Notes: generated by a model from the letters alone, not told the origin. A DNA stretch of 64,000 bases from Psychrobacter namhaensis (GCF_016107545.1 NZ_JABASS010000012.1:27830-91829), one strand, 5' to 3'; numbered from the stretch's first letter, positions 55,529-64,000 are shown. Numbers and translations: made by a program.

Positions 55529-55789
55529 ATGGAAAACCACAACGATCCATCCGGTTATTGGCGTGCCAATGTCCGTCTCATTTTAGGCAGCCTGATTATT
55601 TGGGCGCTATGCTCTTACGGGTTTGGAATTTTATTACGTCCTCTTTTAGCAGGTATTAGAATCGGTGGGACCGATTTGGGCTTTTGGTTCGCTCAACAAG
55701 GATCCATTGGGGTATTTATCATTTTAATTTTCTTCTACGCTTGGCGTATGAATAAGTTAGATAAACAATACGGTGTAGACGAGGAATAG
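55529..55789 (+). CDS. Na+/solute symporter small subunit (DUF4212, TIGR03647)
   Basis: An 86-residue protein with two transmembrane helices (about 14-35 and 55-75). It has YWRANVRLILGSLIIWALCSYG and GFWFAQQGSIGVFIILIFFYAWRMNKLDK, matching the DUF4212 small subunit that accompanies VC_2705-type symporters. It lies 4 bp before the large-subunit gene. AAAAGGAG precedes the ATG. Confidence 0.9.
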   Translation: MENHNDPSGYWRANVRLILGSLIIWALCSYGFGILLRPLLAGIRIGGTDLGFWFAQQGSIGVFIILIFFYAWRMNKLDKQYGVDEE

Positions 55790-55793
55790 CCCC

Positions 55794-57662
55794 ATGAGTC
55801 AATTTACGATTAATATTATTTTTGTAGGTCTATCTTTCGCTCTCTACTTCGGTATTGCGATTTGGGCGCGTGCTGGTTCAACGAGTGAGTTTTATGTTGC
55901 AGGCGGCGGCGTGCATCCAGTGGTGAATGGTATGGCAACCGCTGCTGACTGGATGAGTGCGGCGTCATTTATCTCGATGGCAGGCTTACTTGCTGCTGGT
56001 GGTTATGGTGCATCAACGTATTTGATGGGCTGGACGGGTGGTTACGTTCTACTCGCCATGTTACTTGCGCCTTATTTACGTAAGTTTGGTAAGTTTACCG
56101 TTCCTGATTTTATTGGCGATCGCTTTTATTCTAAGACCGCCGCTATGATCGCAGTGGTTTGTTTGATTATCGCATCGACCACTTATGTTATCGGTCAGAT
56201 GACGGGTGCTGGTGTTGCTTTCTCACGCTTCTTAGAAGTTGAGAACACGACTGGTCTTATCATTGCAGCTGTTGTGGTCTTCTTCTACGCGGTCCTTGGT
56301 GGTATGAAAGGGATTACCTACACGCAGGTTGCGCAGTATGTGGTTCTTATGATTGCTTATACCATTCCTGCAGTTTTCATCTCACTTGAGTTGACGGGCA
56401 ATCCAATTCCAGGTTTGGGTTTATTTTCAAACCATGTGGAATCTGGCGTTCCTATCTTAACCAAGCTCGATCAGGTAGTGACTGATTTAGGTTTCACAGC
56501 CTACACCGCTGATGTCCCTAATAAGCTAAATATGGTGCTATTTACCTTATCGCTTATGATTGGTACAGCTGGTCTACCACACGTTATCATTCGCTTCTTT
56601 ACCGTCCCTAAAGTGGCTGACGCTCGCTGGACAGCTGGTTGGACGTTAGTGTTTATCTCGCTTCTGTATTTTACTGCGCCTGCAGTAGGTGCTATGGCGC
56701 GTCTAAACCTTATCGACACTATCTATCCACAAGGTGTCGCAGAGCCTGCTATCGACTATGATCAACGTCCAGACTGGATGAGAACATGGGAAGACACGGG
56801 CCTCATTAAATACACTGACCTTAATAATGATGGTCGTATTCAGATGTATAACGACAGTGGACTTGGCGCTGCAGAAACTGCATTAGTCACTGCACAAACT
56901 GAGGGCGGTGATGTGGCTGCCGCGACCACTGCTGTTGAGACAGCACGTGTCGCACATGATCTAGAAGTTGATGGCCGCTTTGCTGATGCAGGTTGGGCGG
57001 GTAACGAGCTTGATGTCAATGCTGATATCTTAGTATTGGCCAACCCAGAGATTGCCCAGCTTCCACCATGGGTTATTGGACTTATCGCCGCAGGTGGTCT
57101 AGCCGCAGCACTATCAACAGCCGCGGGTCTGCTACTGGCGATATCCTCAGCCATCAGTCATGATTTGATTAAACGTAATCTTAATCCAAATATTAGTGAT
57201 AAAGGTGAGCTACTAGTCGCACGTATTACCATGAGTGTCGCGATTGTCGTTGCTACATGGCTTGGTATTAATCCACCAGGGTTTGCAGCACAGGTGGTAG
57301 CATTAGCATTCGGTATCGCTGGTGCCTCACTCTTCCCTGCGCTAATGATGGGTATTTTCTCTAAACGTGTTAACAATATTGGTGCGATCGCTGGTATGCT
57401 GACAGGTTTGATTAGTATCTTGGTTTATATCTTTGTCTTTAAAGGCTGGTTTTTCATCAGCGGTACGGCAAACTTCCCTGATACAGCCGACTACTGGTTG
57501 TTCGGTATCTCGCCATTATCATTTGGCGCGATTGGGGCATTGTTGAACTTTATCGTAGCGTTTATTGTTTCGTATGCGACTAAAGCACCGCCGTTACATA
57601 TCCAAGAATTGGTAGAAAGCGTTCGTTCGCCACGTGGCGCTGGTGGAGCCATAGACCACTAA
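55794..57662 (+). CDS. Na+/solute symporter large subunit (SSS family, VC_2705/TIGR03648 type)
   Basis: A 622-residue SSS-family symporter with about 13 helices. The sodium-symporter signature regions are visible: FYVAGGGVHPVVNGMATAADW (read in two parts) and GTAGLPHVIIRFFTVP at 257-272. A hydrophilic insertion of about 110 residues at 310-425 contains DLNNDGRI (342-349), an EF-hand or dockerin-like calcium-loop pattern. ActP acetate permeases are relatives, so a short organic acid is a plausible substrate, but this is not shown. It is co-transcribed with the DUF4212 gene. Confidence 0.9.
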   Translation: MSQFTINIIFVGLSFALYFGIAIWARAGSTSEFYVAGGGVHPVVNGMATAADWMSAASFISMAGLLAAGGYGASTYLMGWTGGYVLLAMLLAPYLRKFGKFTVPDFIGDRFYSKTAAMIAVVCLIIASTTYVIGQMTGAGVAFSRFLEVENTTGLIIAAVVVFFYAVLGGMKGITYTQVAQYVVLMIAYTIPAVFISLELTGNPIPGLGLFSNHVESGVPILTKLDQVVTDLGFTAYTADVPNKLNMVLFTLSLMIGTAGLPHVIIRFFTVPKVADARWTAGWTLVFISLLYFTAPAVGAMARLNLIDTIYPQGVAEPAIDYDQRPDWMRTWEDTGLIKYTDLNNDGRIQMYNDSGLGAAETALVTAQTEGGDVAAATTAVETARVAHDLEVDGRFADAGWAGNELDVNADILVLANPEIAQLPPWVIGLIAAGGLAAALSTAAGLLLAISSAISHDLIKRNLNPNISDKGELLVARITMSVAIVVATWLGINPPGFAAQVVALAFGIAGASLFPALMMGIFSKRVNNIGAIAGMLTGLISILVYIFVFKGWFFISGTANFPDTADYWLFGISPLSFGAIGALLNFIVAFIVSYATKAPPLHIQELVESVRSPRGAGGAIDH

Positions 57663-57697
57663 GCTTCCAAATGATGATATATTGTCAGTTACCATAT

Positions 57698-57737
57698 ATC
57701 ACTCACAGGCAGTAGCTGCTTGTGAGTGATTTTTTTA
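57698..57737 (+). terminator. Terminator after the symporter operon
   Basis: ATCACTCACA (57698-57707) pairs with TGTGAGTGAT (57721-57730), with an inner GCAG/CTGC stem, followed by seven T. Confidence 0.9.
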
Positions 57738-57808
57738 TCTCCTATTTATTATAAAAGTTTGTGGATTTTTGCTTTATTCAATGTGCCTATCGTATTAAGG
57801 AAGATTTT

Positions 57809-58354
57809 ATGCTTTTTGAGTTTATCGCTACCATAGCTGCCGCATTTGGTATGGCTGGGCTGGCACTAATCATAACTCATCTCAGTAAACTGGCAGGCAA
57901 ACGTGCACCCAAATGGCTGATCCCTCTATTTGCGGCTATCGGCATGTTTGCTTTTCAAATACACCAAGAATATAACTGGTATGGTCAACAAGTAAGTAAG
58001 CTACCAGAAGGCGTGCAAGTCGTAAAAACCGCGGAGAGTACCGAATGGTTCCGCCCATGGTCATATGCTAAGCCACAAATATTACGTTTTATAGCTGCCG
58101 ATGTTGGCAACGCCACTGTGCAAATCAACAACCCAAATATATACTTGGTCAATTTGTATTTATTTGAACGGCGTAGAAGCGTGCAAAAAGTGCCACAAGT
58201 CATCGATTGCAGCATCCCTGCACGCGCAGACTATGTGTTACCCGAAAAAGGTAGCCAGCTGTCGATTGATGAACACGTGAAGCAAACAACAGCATGGCGA
58301 GATTTGGCGACCGATGATCCATTATTCACCAGTATTTGCACTGATAAAAACTAG
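57809..58354 (+). CDS. Hypothetical two-helix membrane protein
   Basis: A 181-residue protein that I cannot name. Two transmembrane segments (about 1-24 and 32-52) are followed by a soluble domain with motifs WSYAKPQILRFIA and IPARADYVLPE, facing the periplasm or cytosol. AAGGA precedes the ATG at 57809; a longer frame to 57761 would start in the leader. A single gene. Confidence 0.65.
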   Translation: MLFEFIATIAAAFGMAGLALIITHLSKLAGKRAPKWLIPLFAAIGMFAFQIHQEYNWYGQQVSKLPEGVQVVKTAESTEWFRPWSYAKPQILRFIAADVGNATVQINNPNIYLVNLYLFERRRSVQKVPQVIDCSIPARADYVLPEKGSQLSIDEHVKQTTAWRDLATDDPLFTSICTDKN

Positions 58355-58437
58355 CAATGCCATAAGCGTGAGCAATAGATCGATCTTGAGACATAACGAT
58401 GAGAGCGGTTCTATCAAATTTTATGTGTTTGGGGCAT

Positions 58438-59043
58438 TTAATAGCGCTGCGAAGTTGCTGAATAAGTATGCTTTGAGTTAGCTCCTAACAGTAGTCCGGC
58501 GCACAAACCACCAAAGTGCGCCGCAAATGAGATGCCTTGTTGGGGCATTAGTCCTTGCTTGATAGTCAGCCAATAGCCAGTCCCCATAATAATACAGGCC
58601 ACTAGATATCCCCAGCGACGAGCAAACACGGCGCCGCCTATCATGTAACCGAGCATCGCAAAACACAGTCCTGAAGCACCAATATGAATAGAAGATGGTG
58701 AGCCAATCACCCAAGTGACCAAACCAGAGGCGACAATCAGCTTTAGCACAGTACGATAAGCATTTTTTTCAAACAAACCAAACAAGAATAAAATTTGTAA
58801 CAACGTGACAGTGTTACCAAGTAAATGCGGAAAATTGCCATGCATCGTCCACGAAGCAAACACCCCTATCAGACTGCCCACATCTAAAGCACGCGGGACA
58901 ATACCAAAAATATTCCACAGTCCAAACAGCGCGGCTTCATTCAATAAAAACATACCCCACATGGGTATTAATACAAAAGCATATAAACCAATCACCTGCT
59001 TTATTCGTATCACAATCAAGCTGAATAACTGCTGCCAATTCAT
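58438..59043 (-). CDS. Rhomboid-family intramembrane serine protease
   Basis: A 201-residue protein with six hydrophobic helices. The catalytic dyad is present: Ser124 in HIGASGLCFAM (GxSG) and His176 in SFAAHFGGLCAG. The HGN motif (68-70) and HLLGN (73-77) in helix 2 are also conserved. Rhomboids cleave transmembrane substrates, but the substrate here is unknown. It is convergent with the hypothetical gene. Confidence 0.9.
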   Translation of the reverse strand: MNWQQLFSLIVIRIKQVIGLYAFVLIPMWGMFLLNEAALFGLWNIFGIVPRALDVGSLIGVFASWTMHGNFPHLLGNTVTLLQILFLFGLFEKNAYRTVLKLIVASGLVTWVIGSPSSIHIGASGLCFAMLGYMIGGAVFARRWGYLVACIIMGTGYWLTIKQGLMPQQGISFAAHFGGLCAGLLLGANSKHTYSATSQRY

Positions 59044-59102
59044 ACCACACCTTGTCTTTTTGTGAATGACCTTCTTGTTGCCCTACTTTTTTTAGAACCA
59101 CC

Positions 59103-60152
59103 TTAATGACTCACAGCAAAAAGGGGGCGCTCTACCGGTGTAAAAGCCAACAAGGACGCATCTTTATCCGCCGTTAAGTAACTGTCGCCGTGTAGTAATG
59201 ATGTCGAATGATAGGGAACCAGGGCAGTAGGAATGAAGCTACGTGCTGCATCAATATGTTTAATCGAGTCATCAAAAAAAATGTGGGGAGCAAACGTTCT
59301 CAGTACTGCTGTTTTTTCTAGGCCACCTAAGAAAAACGCCATATCGACATTGACTCCCCATTCTCGTAGTGTCTTAATCGCACGTAGATCAGCGGGAGCG
59401 TTACGGGCGGTCACCAATGCAATCTTTACTGGAGAGTATTTGAGACCAGCTGGCAGGCGCTCTTGTAACTTTGATAGCTTAATCAGTAACTCCGCATAAG
59501 GGCCTTTTTCGATGGGTAAGTCACGCATCTGCATTTCACGATCATGAAAGGCGCGCAGACCTTTTTGCTTATAAAGTAGCTCGCCTGAATCATCAAATAG
59601 CACCGCATCTCCATCAAAAGCGATACGTAGCTGATTGGTATCTAACTCATACGTGTTTACAGGCGTCGCATCGAGTATCGCGCAAGCGCAGATATTAGCG
59701 TCGGCAACTTGCTGCGCATCATCACGGTTGGTGGTTAAAAACAAGTCGACGTTAAAGTCCTTAATGTAAGGCGCAACAAGGCTGCCTGAAATAAACGCTG
59801 ATCGTGAAATGTTAAGCCCGTGTTCAAGAATCGCGTTAAGTACTTGGATGCCTGTATCTGGACTGCTTTTTGAGACGATAACGACTTCCACTAGTGGTGC
59901 TTCAATCTCTAACTCTGTGCCATCTGTATTACAGTAGTCGTTTAGATTGAGCAGTGCTTTGATCAACGGATAGCCAGCACCAATACTCAAAGGATCGTTT
60001 TCACGCTCGGTCATGTAGTCACGGAACTCTTTAATAGCGCTGGTAGGTCGCTGCTCTAAGAGCTGCAGTAAATAATTTTCTGACTCTGTTAAGTCAAAAA
60101 GCGCGGTTGCAGAAATCGCGACTATTAGCGTGTTACTAAAATCGACTGCCAT
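59103..60152 (-). CDS. Cytosolic 5'-nucleotidase (PF06189)
   Basis: A 349-residue protein of the PF06189 5'-nucleotidase family (HAD-like). It has IAFDGDAVLFDDSGE as the nucleophile region, VKIALVTARNAPADLRAIKTL, VDMAFFLGGLEKTAVL and PHIFFDDSIKHID. The family hydrolyses purine nucleoside monophosphates. No signal peptide is present. Confidence 0.9.
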   Translation of the reverse strand: MAVDFSNTLIVAISATALFDLTESENYLLQLLEQRPTSAIKEFRDYMTERENDPLSIGAGYPLIKALLNLNDYCNTDGTELEIEAPLVEVVIVSKSSPDTGIQVLNAILEHGLNISRSAFISGSLVAPYIKDFNVDLFLTTNRDDAQQVADANICACAILDATPVNTYELDTNQLRIAFDGDAVLFDDSGELLYKQKGLRAFHDREMQMRDLPIEKGPYAELLIKLSKLQERLPAGLKYSPVKIALVTARNAPADLRAIKTLREWGVNVDMAFFLGGLEKTAVLRTFAPHIFFDDSIKHIDAARSFIPTALVPYHSTSLLHGDSYLTADKDASLLAFTPVERPLFAVSH

Positions 60153-60472
60153 GTATCTTCTCTGCCTATCATGTTATCTATACGAAAATATCTACCAGTT
60201 TACTACATTCACCCGCCCTTAGAATGCTAAGAAAAGTTATCACTGTGCAATATAACTTAACCGTACAACGATGCTTGAACTTGAGCGGACAAAATAACAG
60301 CTCAAAGTGTCTTTATTATTTTTATATGATGGTGAGCAGTCTAGCCTCTAAACCAACTTATCGCTTTCCCATAAAAAAGCCACATTGTGATGACCACAAT
60401 ATGGCTTAAAACATAGATAAATTGTTAGACAACGGCTTACCAACTCTTCAGACTTTCTTTTATCGTTAGCCC
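60153..60472. other. Intergenic region between the TRAP operon end and the nucleotidase promoter (320 bp)
   Basis: It contains the TRAP-operon terminator (60370-60410) and the presumed promoter of the nucleotidase gene. A plus-strand frame here (60224-60409) is not supported. Confidence 0.5.
60370..60410 (-). terminator. Terminator of the TRAP operon
   Basis: AAGCCACATTGTG (60377-60389) pairs with CACAATATGGCTT (60395-60407), with one mismatch. On the minus strand it is followed by a T-run, about 65 bases after the dctM stop. Confidence 0.85.
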
Positions 60473-61762
60473 TTACGTTAACAACACTAGAGATATGGCT
60501 GGGAACGCAACCAAAATAACCAGACGAATCACATCAGAGACAATAAAAGGCGCGACCCCGCGGAACATATCGGACAGCTTAATGTGCGGTGCCATCGCTT
60601 TAATGACAAAAATATTCATCCCCATGGGCGGCGTGATCAAACCAAGCTCTACCGTCAACACCGCAATAATACCAAACCATACCGGATCAAACCCTAAAGC
60701 AACTATGATGGGATAGACCACAGGAATGGTAATGACCAACATCGCTAAAGCATCCATGAACAGCCCAAGCAAAAAGTACATAATCAAAATACAGATGAGT
60801 ACCACCATCGGACTGACTGCGAGTGTACCAATCCAAGTCGCGAGCGAGTAAGACAAGCGAGAGACTGAGATAAAGTAGCCCAATGCCTCTGCACCCAGCA
60901 GCATAAAAAACACCACCGCAGATAGTGCGAGCGTTTCAATGAGCGATTGCTTCAATCCTTTCATACGTATGCCTTTGGCAAAAGCATAAGCCCAAGAAAC
61001 AAAAGCACCTACAGCTGCCCCTTCTGTTGGGGTAAATAACCCAAAGAAAATACCAGCAATAATCACAATAAAGATAAAACTAAAGGGTATCAGACCAGTT
61101 AATGATACAAGCTTTTCTTTCCAAGGCGTAGACTCACCGCGACGCGCTAAGTGGGGCTTCCAGCGCACCATGATCATGACCGTGATCGAATACATCACCA
61201 TGCCAAGCATACCCGGTAAGAAGCCAGCAATGAACATATCACCAACAGATTGCTGCGTTAAGATGGCGTAGACCAGTAAGGCAATACTGGGCGGAATCAT
61301 GATACCCAGCGTACCGCCAGCAGCAAGGACACCGCAGGCAAAGCCTGGCTGATAACCGTACTTCTCCATCTGTGGTAAGGCAACTTTCGTCATAGTAGAA
61401 GCGGTAGCGAGAGATGAGCCTGAAATGGAAGCAAAGATACCAGAGGAGCCGATACCAGCAATACCAAGGCTTCCCCTCACCCCACCAAATATGGTTCGGG
61501 TGGCTTCAAACAGTTTGCCCGCCATACCCGAATGGGTGGCAAAGACCCCCATCAAAATAAACAAAGGAATGGCACTAAAGTCATATTTGGCCAAGACATC
61601 GACTGGGATGTCTTTGAGCATTTGTAGGGCGCCGCTAGGGGCGGTGACCGCACCAAACCCAACGAGACCCACACCTAACATCGCAAGCGCTACCGGTACA
61701 CGTAAGACGACCAGTAAGATCATGACGATTAAGCCAATTGCACCGATAATTTCTGGACTCAT
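60473..61762 (-). CDS. TRAP transporter large permease (DctM-like)
   Basis: A 429-residue integral membrane protein of the TRAP DctM family with about 12 hydrophobic helices. It has VPVALAMLGVGLVGFG, the GLAIAGIGSSGIFASISGSSLATAST region (read as GSSGIFASISGSS), GGTLGIMIPPSIALLVYA, and TPPMGMNIFVIKA. It is the sodium-driven translocation subunit. Its start overlaps the small-permease stop by 4 bases (ATGA). The substrate is not known. Confidence 0.95.
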   Translation of the reverse strand: MSPEIIGAIGLIVMILLVVLRVPVALAMLGVGLVGFGAVTAPSGALQMLKDIPVDVLAKYDFSAIPLFILMGVFATHSGMAGKLFEATRTIFGGVRGSLGIAGIGSSGIFASISGSSLATASTMTKVALPQMEKYGYQPGFACGVLAAGGTLGIMIPPSIALLVYAILTQQSVGDMFIAGFLPGMLGMVMYSITVMIMVRWKPHLARRGESTPWKEKLVSLTGLIPFSFIFIVIIAGIFFGLFTPTEGAAVGAFVSWAYAFAKGIRMKGLKQSLIETLALSAVVFFMLLGAEALGYFISVSRLSYSLATWIGTLAVSPMVVLICILIMYFLLGLFMDALAMLVITIPVVYPIIVALGFDPVWFGIIAVLTVELGLITPPMGMNIFVIKAMAPHIKLSDMFRGVAPFIVSDVIRLVILVAFPAISLVLLT

Positions 61763-62286
61763 GCGCCTGTCTCCTCGGCATCAAAGAACTCGCCTGTCTT
61801 AAAGATATTAATAGATTCGATCAGTGAGCGAATGGCGAGCAACAGGCTTAAAAAGGCGCTGATGGCATAAATGGGCATCATGGATATACGCAGATCTTGG
61901 GTGACTTTGCCGTACTCAAGCGCGTCAATGGCACTCTCATAAAGACCCCAAGTAAAGACAACGCCAATAAAGAAGAAGCCAAGCATGAAGAGGCCCATCA
62001 AGTAACCTTTGATGGACTGAGGCATTTTCTGGGTAAAGACGTCGACGATGATTTGTGAGCGCTCGACGAAAGCGGCAAAGGCGGCCAGCAACGCAAACAG
62101 CATAAAGTAGGAGACAATCTCCACACCCCCTTTGACCGTAAATCCAAGCTCACCACCAGTGAGCTTGAAGATGTAGCGGGCAGTCACGTCTAACATGGTG
62201 GTTAGGACGATAATGATAAGGCTGATGCCACCAATAAATTGGCACAGCCTTGAGATGAGGGTACTAAGTTTTATTAAGAATGTCAT
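61759..62286 (-). CDS. TRAP transporter small permease (DctQ-like)
   Basis: A 175-residue membrane protein with four transmembrane helices, the DctQ layout: LCQFIGGISLIIIVLTTMLDVTARYIF, VEIVSYFMLFALLAAFAAFVERSQIIVDVF (each read in parts) and a C-terminal cytosolic tail. It sits between dctP and dctM, 17 bp after dctP, and is translationally coupled to dctM. Confidence 0.93.
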   Translation of the reverse strand: MTFLIKLSTLISRLCQFIGGISLIIIVLTTMLDVTARYIFKLTGGELGFTVKGGVEIVSYFMLFALLAAFAAFVERSQIIVDVFTQKMPQSIKGYLMGLFMLGFFFIGVVFTWGLYESAIDALEYGKVTQDLRISMMPIYAISAFLSLLLAIRSLIESINIFKTGEFFDAEETGA

Positions 62287-62303
62287 AAAGCGCCTCCAAA
62301 GAG

Positions 62304-63365
62304 TTATACCACTTTACAGGCGGCACTGGCAGCTTTCGCTTTTTCATAGACACTATCAGCGTCTAGACCCAAAGCATTGACATCACTTAGGTATTTTTGT
62401 GTTCCTTTTTGCAGCGGTCCTTTCCAGTCTGGATCGTTTAGGGGATCAGGTATTTCAATGATTTCATCGCCTTTATCTTTGGCAGCTTGTATGGCCATTT
62501 GGTCATGCTTGTCAAACACTTCACCAACTTTATTGGCCAGCGCCATCCCTGAGTTTTTATCCAAAACTTGCTTTAAATCATCAGGTAAACTTTCATACTT
62601 GTCCTTATTCATAGTGACCATAAGTGCCGAACTATAAAAAGGGATATTGGTGTGATACTTAGTAATCTCGTCAATCTTAAAGGCCGTTACCGCCTCCCAA
62701 GGGAAGCTTAGCCCATCAACGACTCCGCGCTGTAGCGAGGTATACATGTCATTGGCAGGTAATCCGACAGGCGACGCACCCGCACTTTCAATAATATCAC
62801 CAGCAACCGCAGAGGGCCGGCGGATACGCATACCTTTCATGTCTGCTGGTGTTCGAATCAGCTTATCCGTCGTATGAAGCGACCCAGGACCCGCACCATA
62901 CATGAACAAAAGGTGTGTGTCCTCATATTCACTAGCAAGTGTGCCATCATTATAAAGGGTTTGCAGCATACAACCCATTTGGGTGGCTGAATTCGATAAG
63001 CCCGGAAGCTCAGTGATCTGAGTCAAAGGGAAACGACCATTGGTATAGCCATGAGCTTGTGAACCAATATCTATCGTTCCTTTCGCAGCAGCTTCATAAG
63101 TAACATCTGCTTTGGCAAGACCCGCTGAAGGATACAGCTCTACTTTTAGGCGACCATTAGAGTCATTTTCTATTTGTTTGGCCCAAGGCTCAAATACTTC
63201 TGTGCTAATAGAGGAAGTTGCTGGCCAAAAGTGAGAAAAACGTAAGACAGTGGGATCTTGAGAGGTCGCTGATGAGCCATTAGCAGTACTAGCCGATGGA
63301 TTAGAACAGCCTAAAAGACTAATAGCTGCTAAAGCACCTATTGAAAAAAGAGGAGCTAACTTCAT
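62304..63365 (-). CDS. TRAP transporter solute-binding lipoprotein (DctP-like)
   Basis: A 353-residue DctP-family binding protein. The signal peptide ends in LLGC, a lipobox, so it is probably lipid-anchored. It has VLRFSHFWPATSSIS, VELYPSAGLAKADVTYEAAAKGTIDIG (in parts), MKGMRIRRPSAVAGDIIESAGASPV with the conserved ligand-binding Arg, and YTSLQRGVVDGLSFPWEA. It captures an organic acid for DctQM. The ATG at 63365 has AAAGGA upstream and is preferred to the TTG at 63371. First gene of the operon. Confidence 0.94.
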   Translation of the reverse strand: MKLAPLFSIGALAAISLLGCSNPSASTANGSSATSQDPTVLRFSHFWPATSSISTEVFEPWAKQIENDSNGRLKVELYPSAGLAKADVTYEAAAKGTIDIGSQAHGYTNGRFPLTQITELPGLSNSATQMGCMLQTLYNDGTLASEYEDTHLLFMYGAGPGSLHTTDKLIRTPADMKGMRIRRPSAVAGDIIESAGASPVGLPANDMYTSLQRGVVDGLSFPWEAVTAFKIDEITKYHTNIPFYSSALMVTMNKDKYESLPDDLKQVLDKNSGMALANKVGEVFDKHDQMAIQAAKDKGDEIIEIPDPLNDPDWKGPLQKGTQKYLSDVNALGLDADSVYEKAKAASAACKVV

Positions 63366-63683
63366 TATCAATTCCTTTTGATAATTATGAGAATAGGAGT
63401 AACACTTATATTTAGTGCTTTAAGCCACTAACGTGCCGTTATATTTAATCAGCTAATACTTCCATGTGGTTAGCTTCAATAACATACCATTTAAAATTAT
63501 CAGTTAAAATGATATAAGTCAAATCATTTTAAAAATATATTTATGTGAGTTTTAGGGTCCGGTATGAGTTTTATGCAATAGGTTTAAGCAAAGAAGTGAC
63601 GTTCACACATAAACGTTCAAATGAGGAGCGGTAGAAAGCAGTTGATTGTGAAAGCTCCAAACAACCCCAACAAACCACACACA

Positions 63684-63720
63684 AAGAAAAGCCCCTTGAT
63701 ACGTTAATATCAAGGGGCAA
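63684..63720 (-). terminator. Second terminator downstream of the rRNA operon
   Basis: GCCCCTTGATA (63692-63702) pairs with TATCAAGGGGC (63709-63719) perfectly. On the minus strand it is followed by TTTTCTTT. Confidence 0.8.
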
Positions 63721-63880
63721 ATCAGGAATAGAGAGCTGACGAACGAGAAGAGCGCCATTAAGGCAAAGCATTGCTAACTGCGAGCATAGCTTTTGTCTTG
63801 CGTCGGGCGAAACCGTATTTCGCTTATTCCTCCTCAAGGCAGCGCAAGAGCAAATCCTTTCAATAGGATTTGCTGGGTAG
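63689..63880 (-). ncRNA. Candidate structured RNA upstream of dctP, 3' of the rRNA operon
   Basis: On the minus strand four foldable units follow one another. AGCAAATCCT/AGGATTTGCT (63849-63874) is a perfect hairpin. CTTGCG...CGCAAG (63797-63802 with 63843-63848) encloses GCGAAA/TTTCGC (63807-63812 with 63818-63823). A weaker stem lies around 63765-63795. The last is a strong rho-independent terminator (63692-63719). The stretch also contains GAGCTGACGA (63734-63743), identical to the last bases of the 5S rRNA beyond it. It may be a small RNA, a TRAP-operon leader, or decayed rRNA-spacer DNA. Confidence 0.35.
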
Positions 63881-63897
63881 GTCACTAGGAATAAAAG

Positions 63898-63935
63898 ATA
63901 AAAAAAAGAGCCACCCGGTTAAGGATGACTCTTTT
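63898..63935 (-). terminator. Terminator of the rRNA operon
   Basis: On the minus strand AAAGAGTCATCC pairs with GGGTGGCTCTTT (a few mismatches), followed by a T-run. It lies about 10-45 bases after the 5S 3' end. Confidence 0.85.
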
Positions 63936-63944
63936 TAAGTATAA

Positions 63945-64000
63945 GGAGCTGACGATGACCTACTCTCACATGGGCGAACCACACTACCATTGGCGCTACG
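63945..64000 (-). rRNA. rrf: 5S ribosomal RNA, 3' part, cut by window edge
   Basis: The minus strand reads CGTAGCGCCAATGGTAGTGT, then GGTTCGCCCATGTGAGAGTA and GGTCATCGTCAGCTC. This matches the 3' third of bacterial 5S rRNA (AUGGUAGUGUGG...CCCAUGUGAGAGUAGGUCAUCGUCAGG). About 56 bases are in the window; the rest of the rRNA operon would lie beyond position 64000. The exact 3' end is estimated. Confidence 0.9.

Larger units (their letters stand above)
63366..63944. other. Non-coding region between rRNA operon end and TRAP operon (579 bp)
   Basis: The left part is the AT-rich promoter of dctP. The right part (63692-63935) holds two terminators and other stable inverted repeats. A 104-codon minus-strand frame across it (63571-63885) runs through the hairpins and is not supported. 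Confidence 0.6.

Noticed and set aside
63571..63885. A 104-codon open frame on the minus strand near the rRNA operon
   Set aside because: It runs through two perfect hairpins, including a terminator, has no ribosome site and no family resemblance. The region is better explained as structured non-coding DNA.

Overview
The window is a chromosomal segment of a gammaproteobacterium of the family Moraxellaceae, most likely Psychrobacter. That is an inference from protein style and gene content (fadBA, ETF-ubiquinone oxidoreductase, diheme TsdA, argS followed by a SPOR-domain gene, cmoAB, trigger factor and clpPX). No species-level search could be run. Most of the window is ordinary housekeeping DNA with short operons and clear hairpin terminators. 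Three stretches look accessory: a darT1-NADAR cassette, a lone zinc-metalloprotease-like gene and a urease cluster.

Layout. 1-10.9 kb: a partial lipoprotein, an FAD oxidoreductase, a LOG-family protein, an alpha/beta hydrolase, an ExoX-like exonuclease, an M23 peptidase, phoB-phoR with a near-perfect Pho box, dtd, psd, an HD hydrolase and an isochorismatase-like hydrolase. 11.0-13.1 kb: an AT-rich two-gene cassette that reads as a DarT1 guanine-ADP-ribosyltransferase toxin (membrane-anchored, with a repeat-containing linker) and its NADAR antitoxin, sitting just beyond the fadBA terminator. 13.2-16.7 kb: fadBA. 17.5-24.3 kb: ispA, a DUF72 protein, an AT-rich HExxH protein, sodB, rdgB and tig. 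24.5-31.4 kb: a complete urease cluster on the minus strand (ureD-ureA-ureBC-ureE-ureF-ureG-hupE), in which UreB and UreC are one polypeptide. It lies between tig and clpP, which are neighbours in many relatives. 32.2-34.3 kb: clpP-clpX, with a sigma-32-like promoter upstream of clpP.

34.5-53.0 kb: an SDR, a lipoprotein-type thiosulfate dehydrogenase TsdA, an EIIC-like membrane protein, a SPOR protein, argS, a DUF2788 protein, cmoA-cmoB, msrA, tpm, an MltB-type transglycosylase, a small hypothetical, a DUF4062-like protein, murI, a DUF1285 protein and ETF-QO. 53.1-63.4 kb: an alanine/Na+ symporter, a two-subunit Na+/solute symporter, a small membrane protein, a rhomboid protease, a cytosolic 5'-nucleotidase and a three-gene TRAP transporter. 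The right edge holds the 3' end of a 5S rRNA on the minus strand, its terminator, and a strongly structured non-coding stretch with a second terminator.

The genes support an aerobic heterotroph that degrades fatty acids (fadBA feeding ETF-QO), oxidises thiosulfate, hydrolyses urea, and takes up organic and amino acids with sodium-coupled and TRAP carriers. The most interesting items are the membrane-tethered DarT1-NADAR module, the UreB-UreC fusion, a PhoR that lacks any transmembrane sensor region, the solitary zincin, and the structured RNA-like region beside the rRNA operon.
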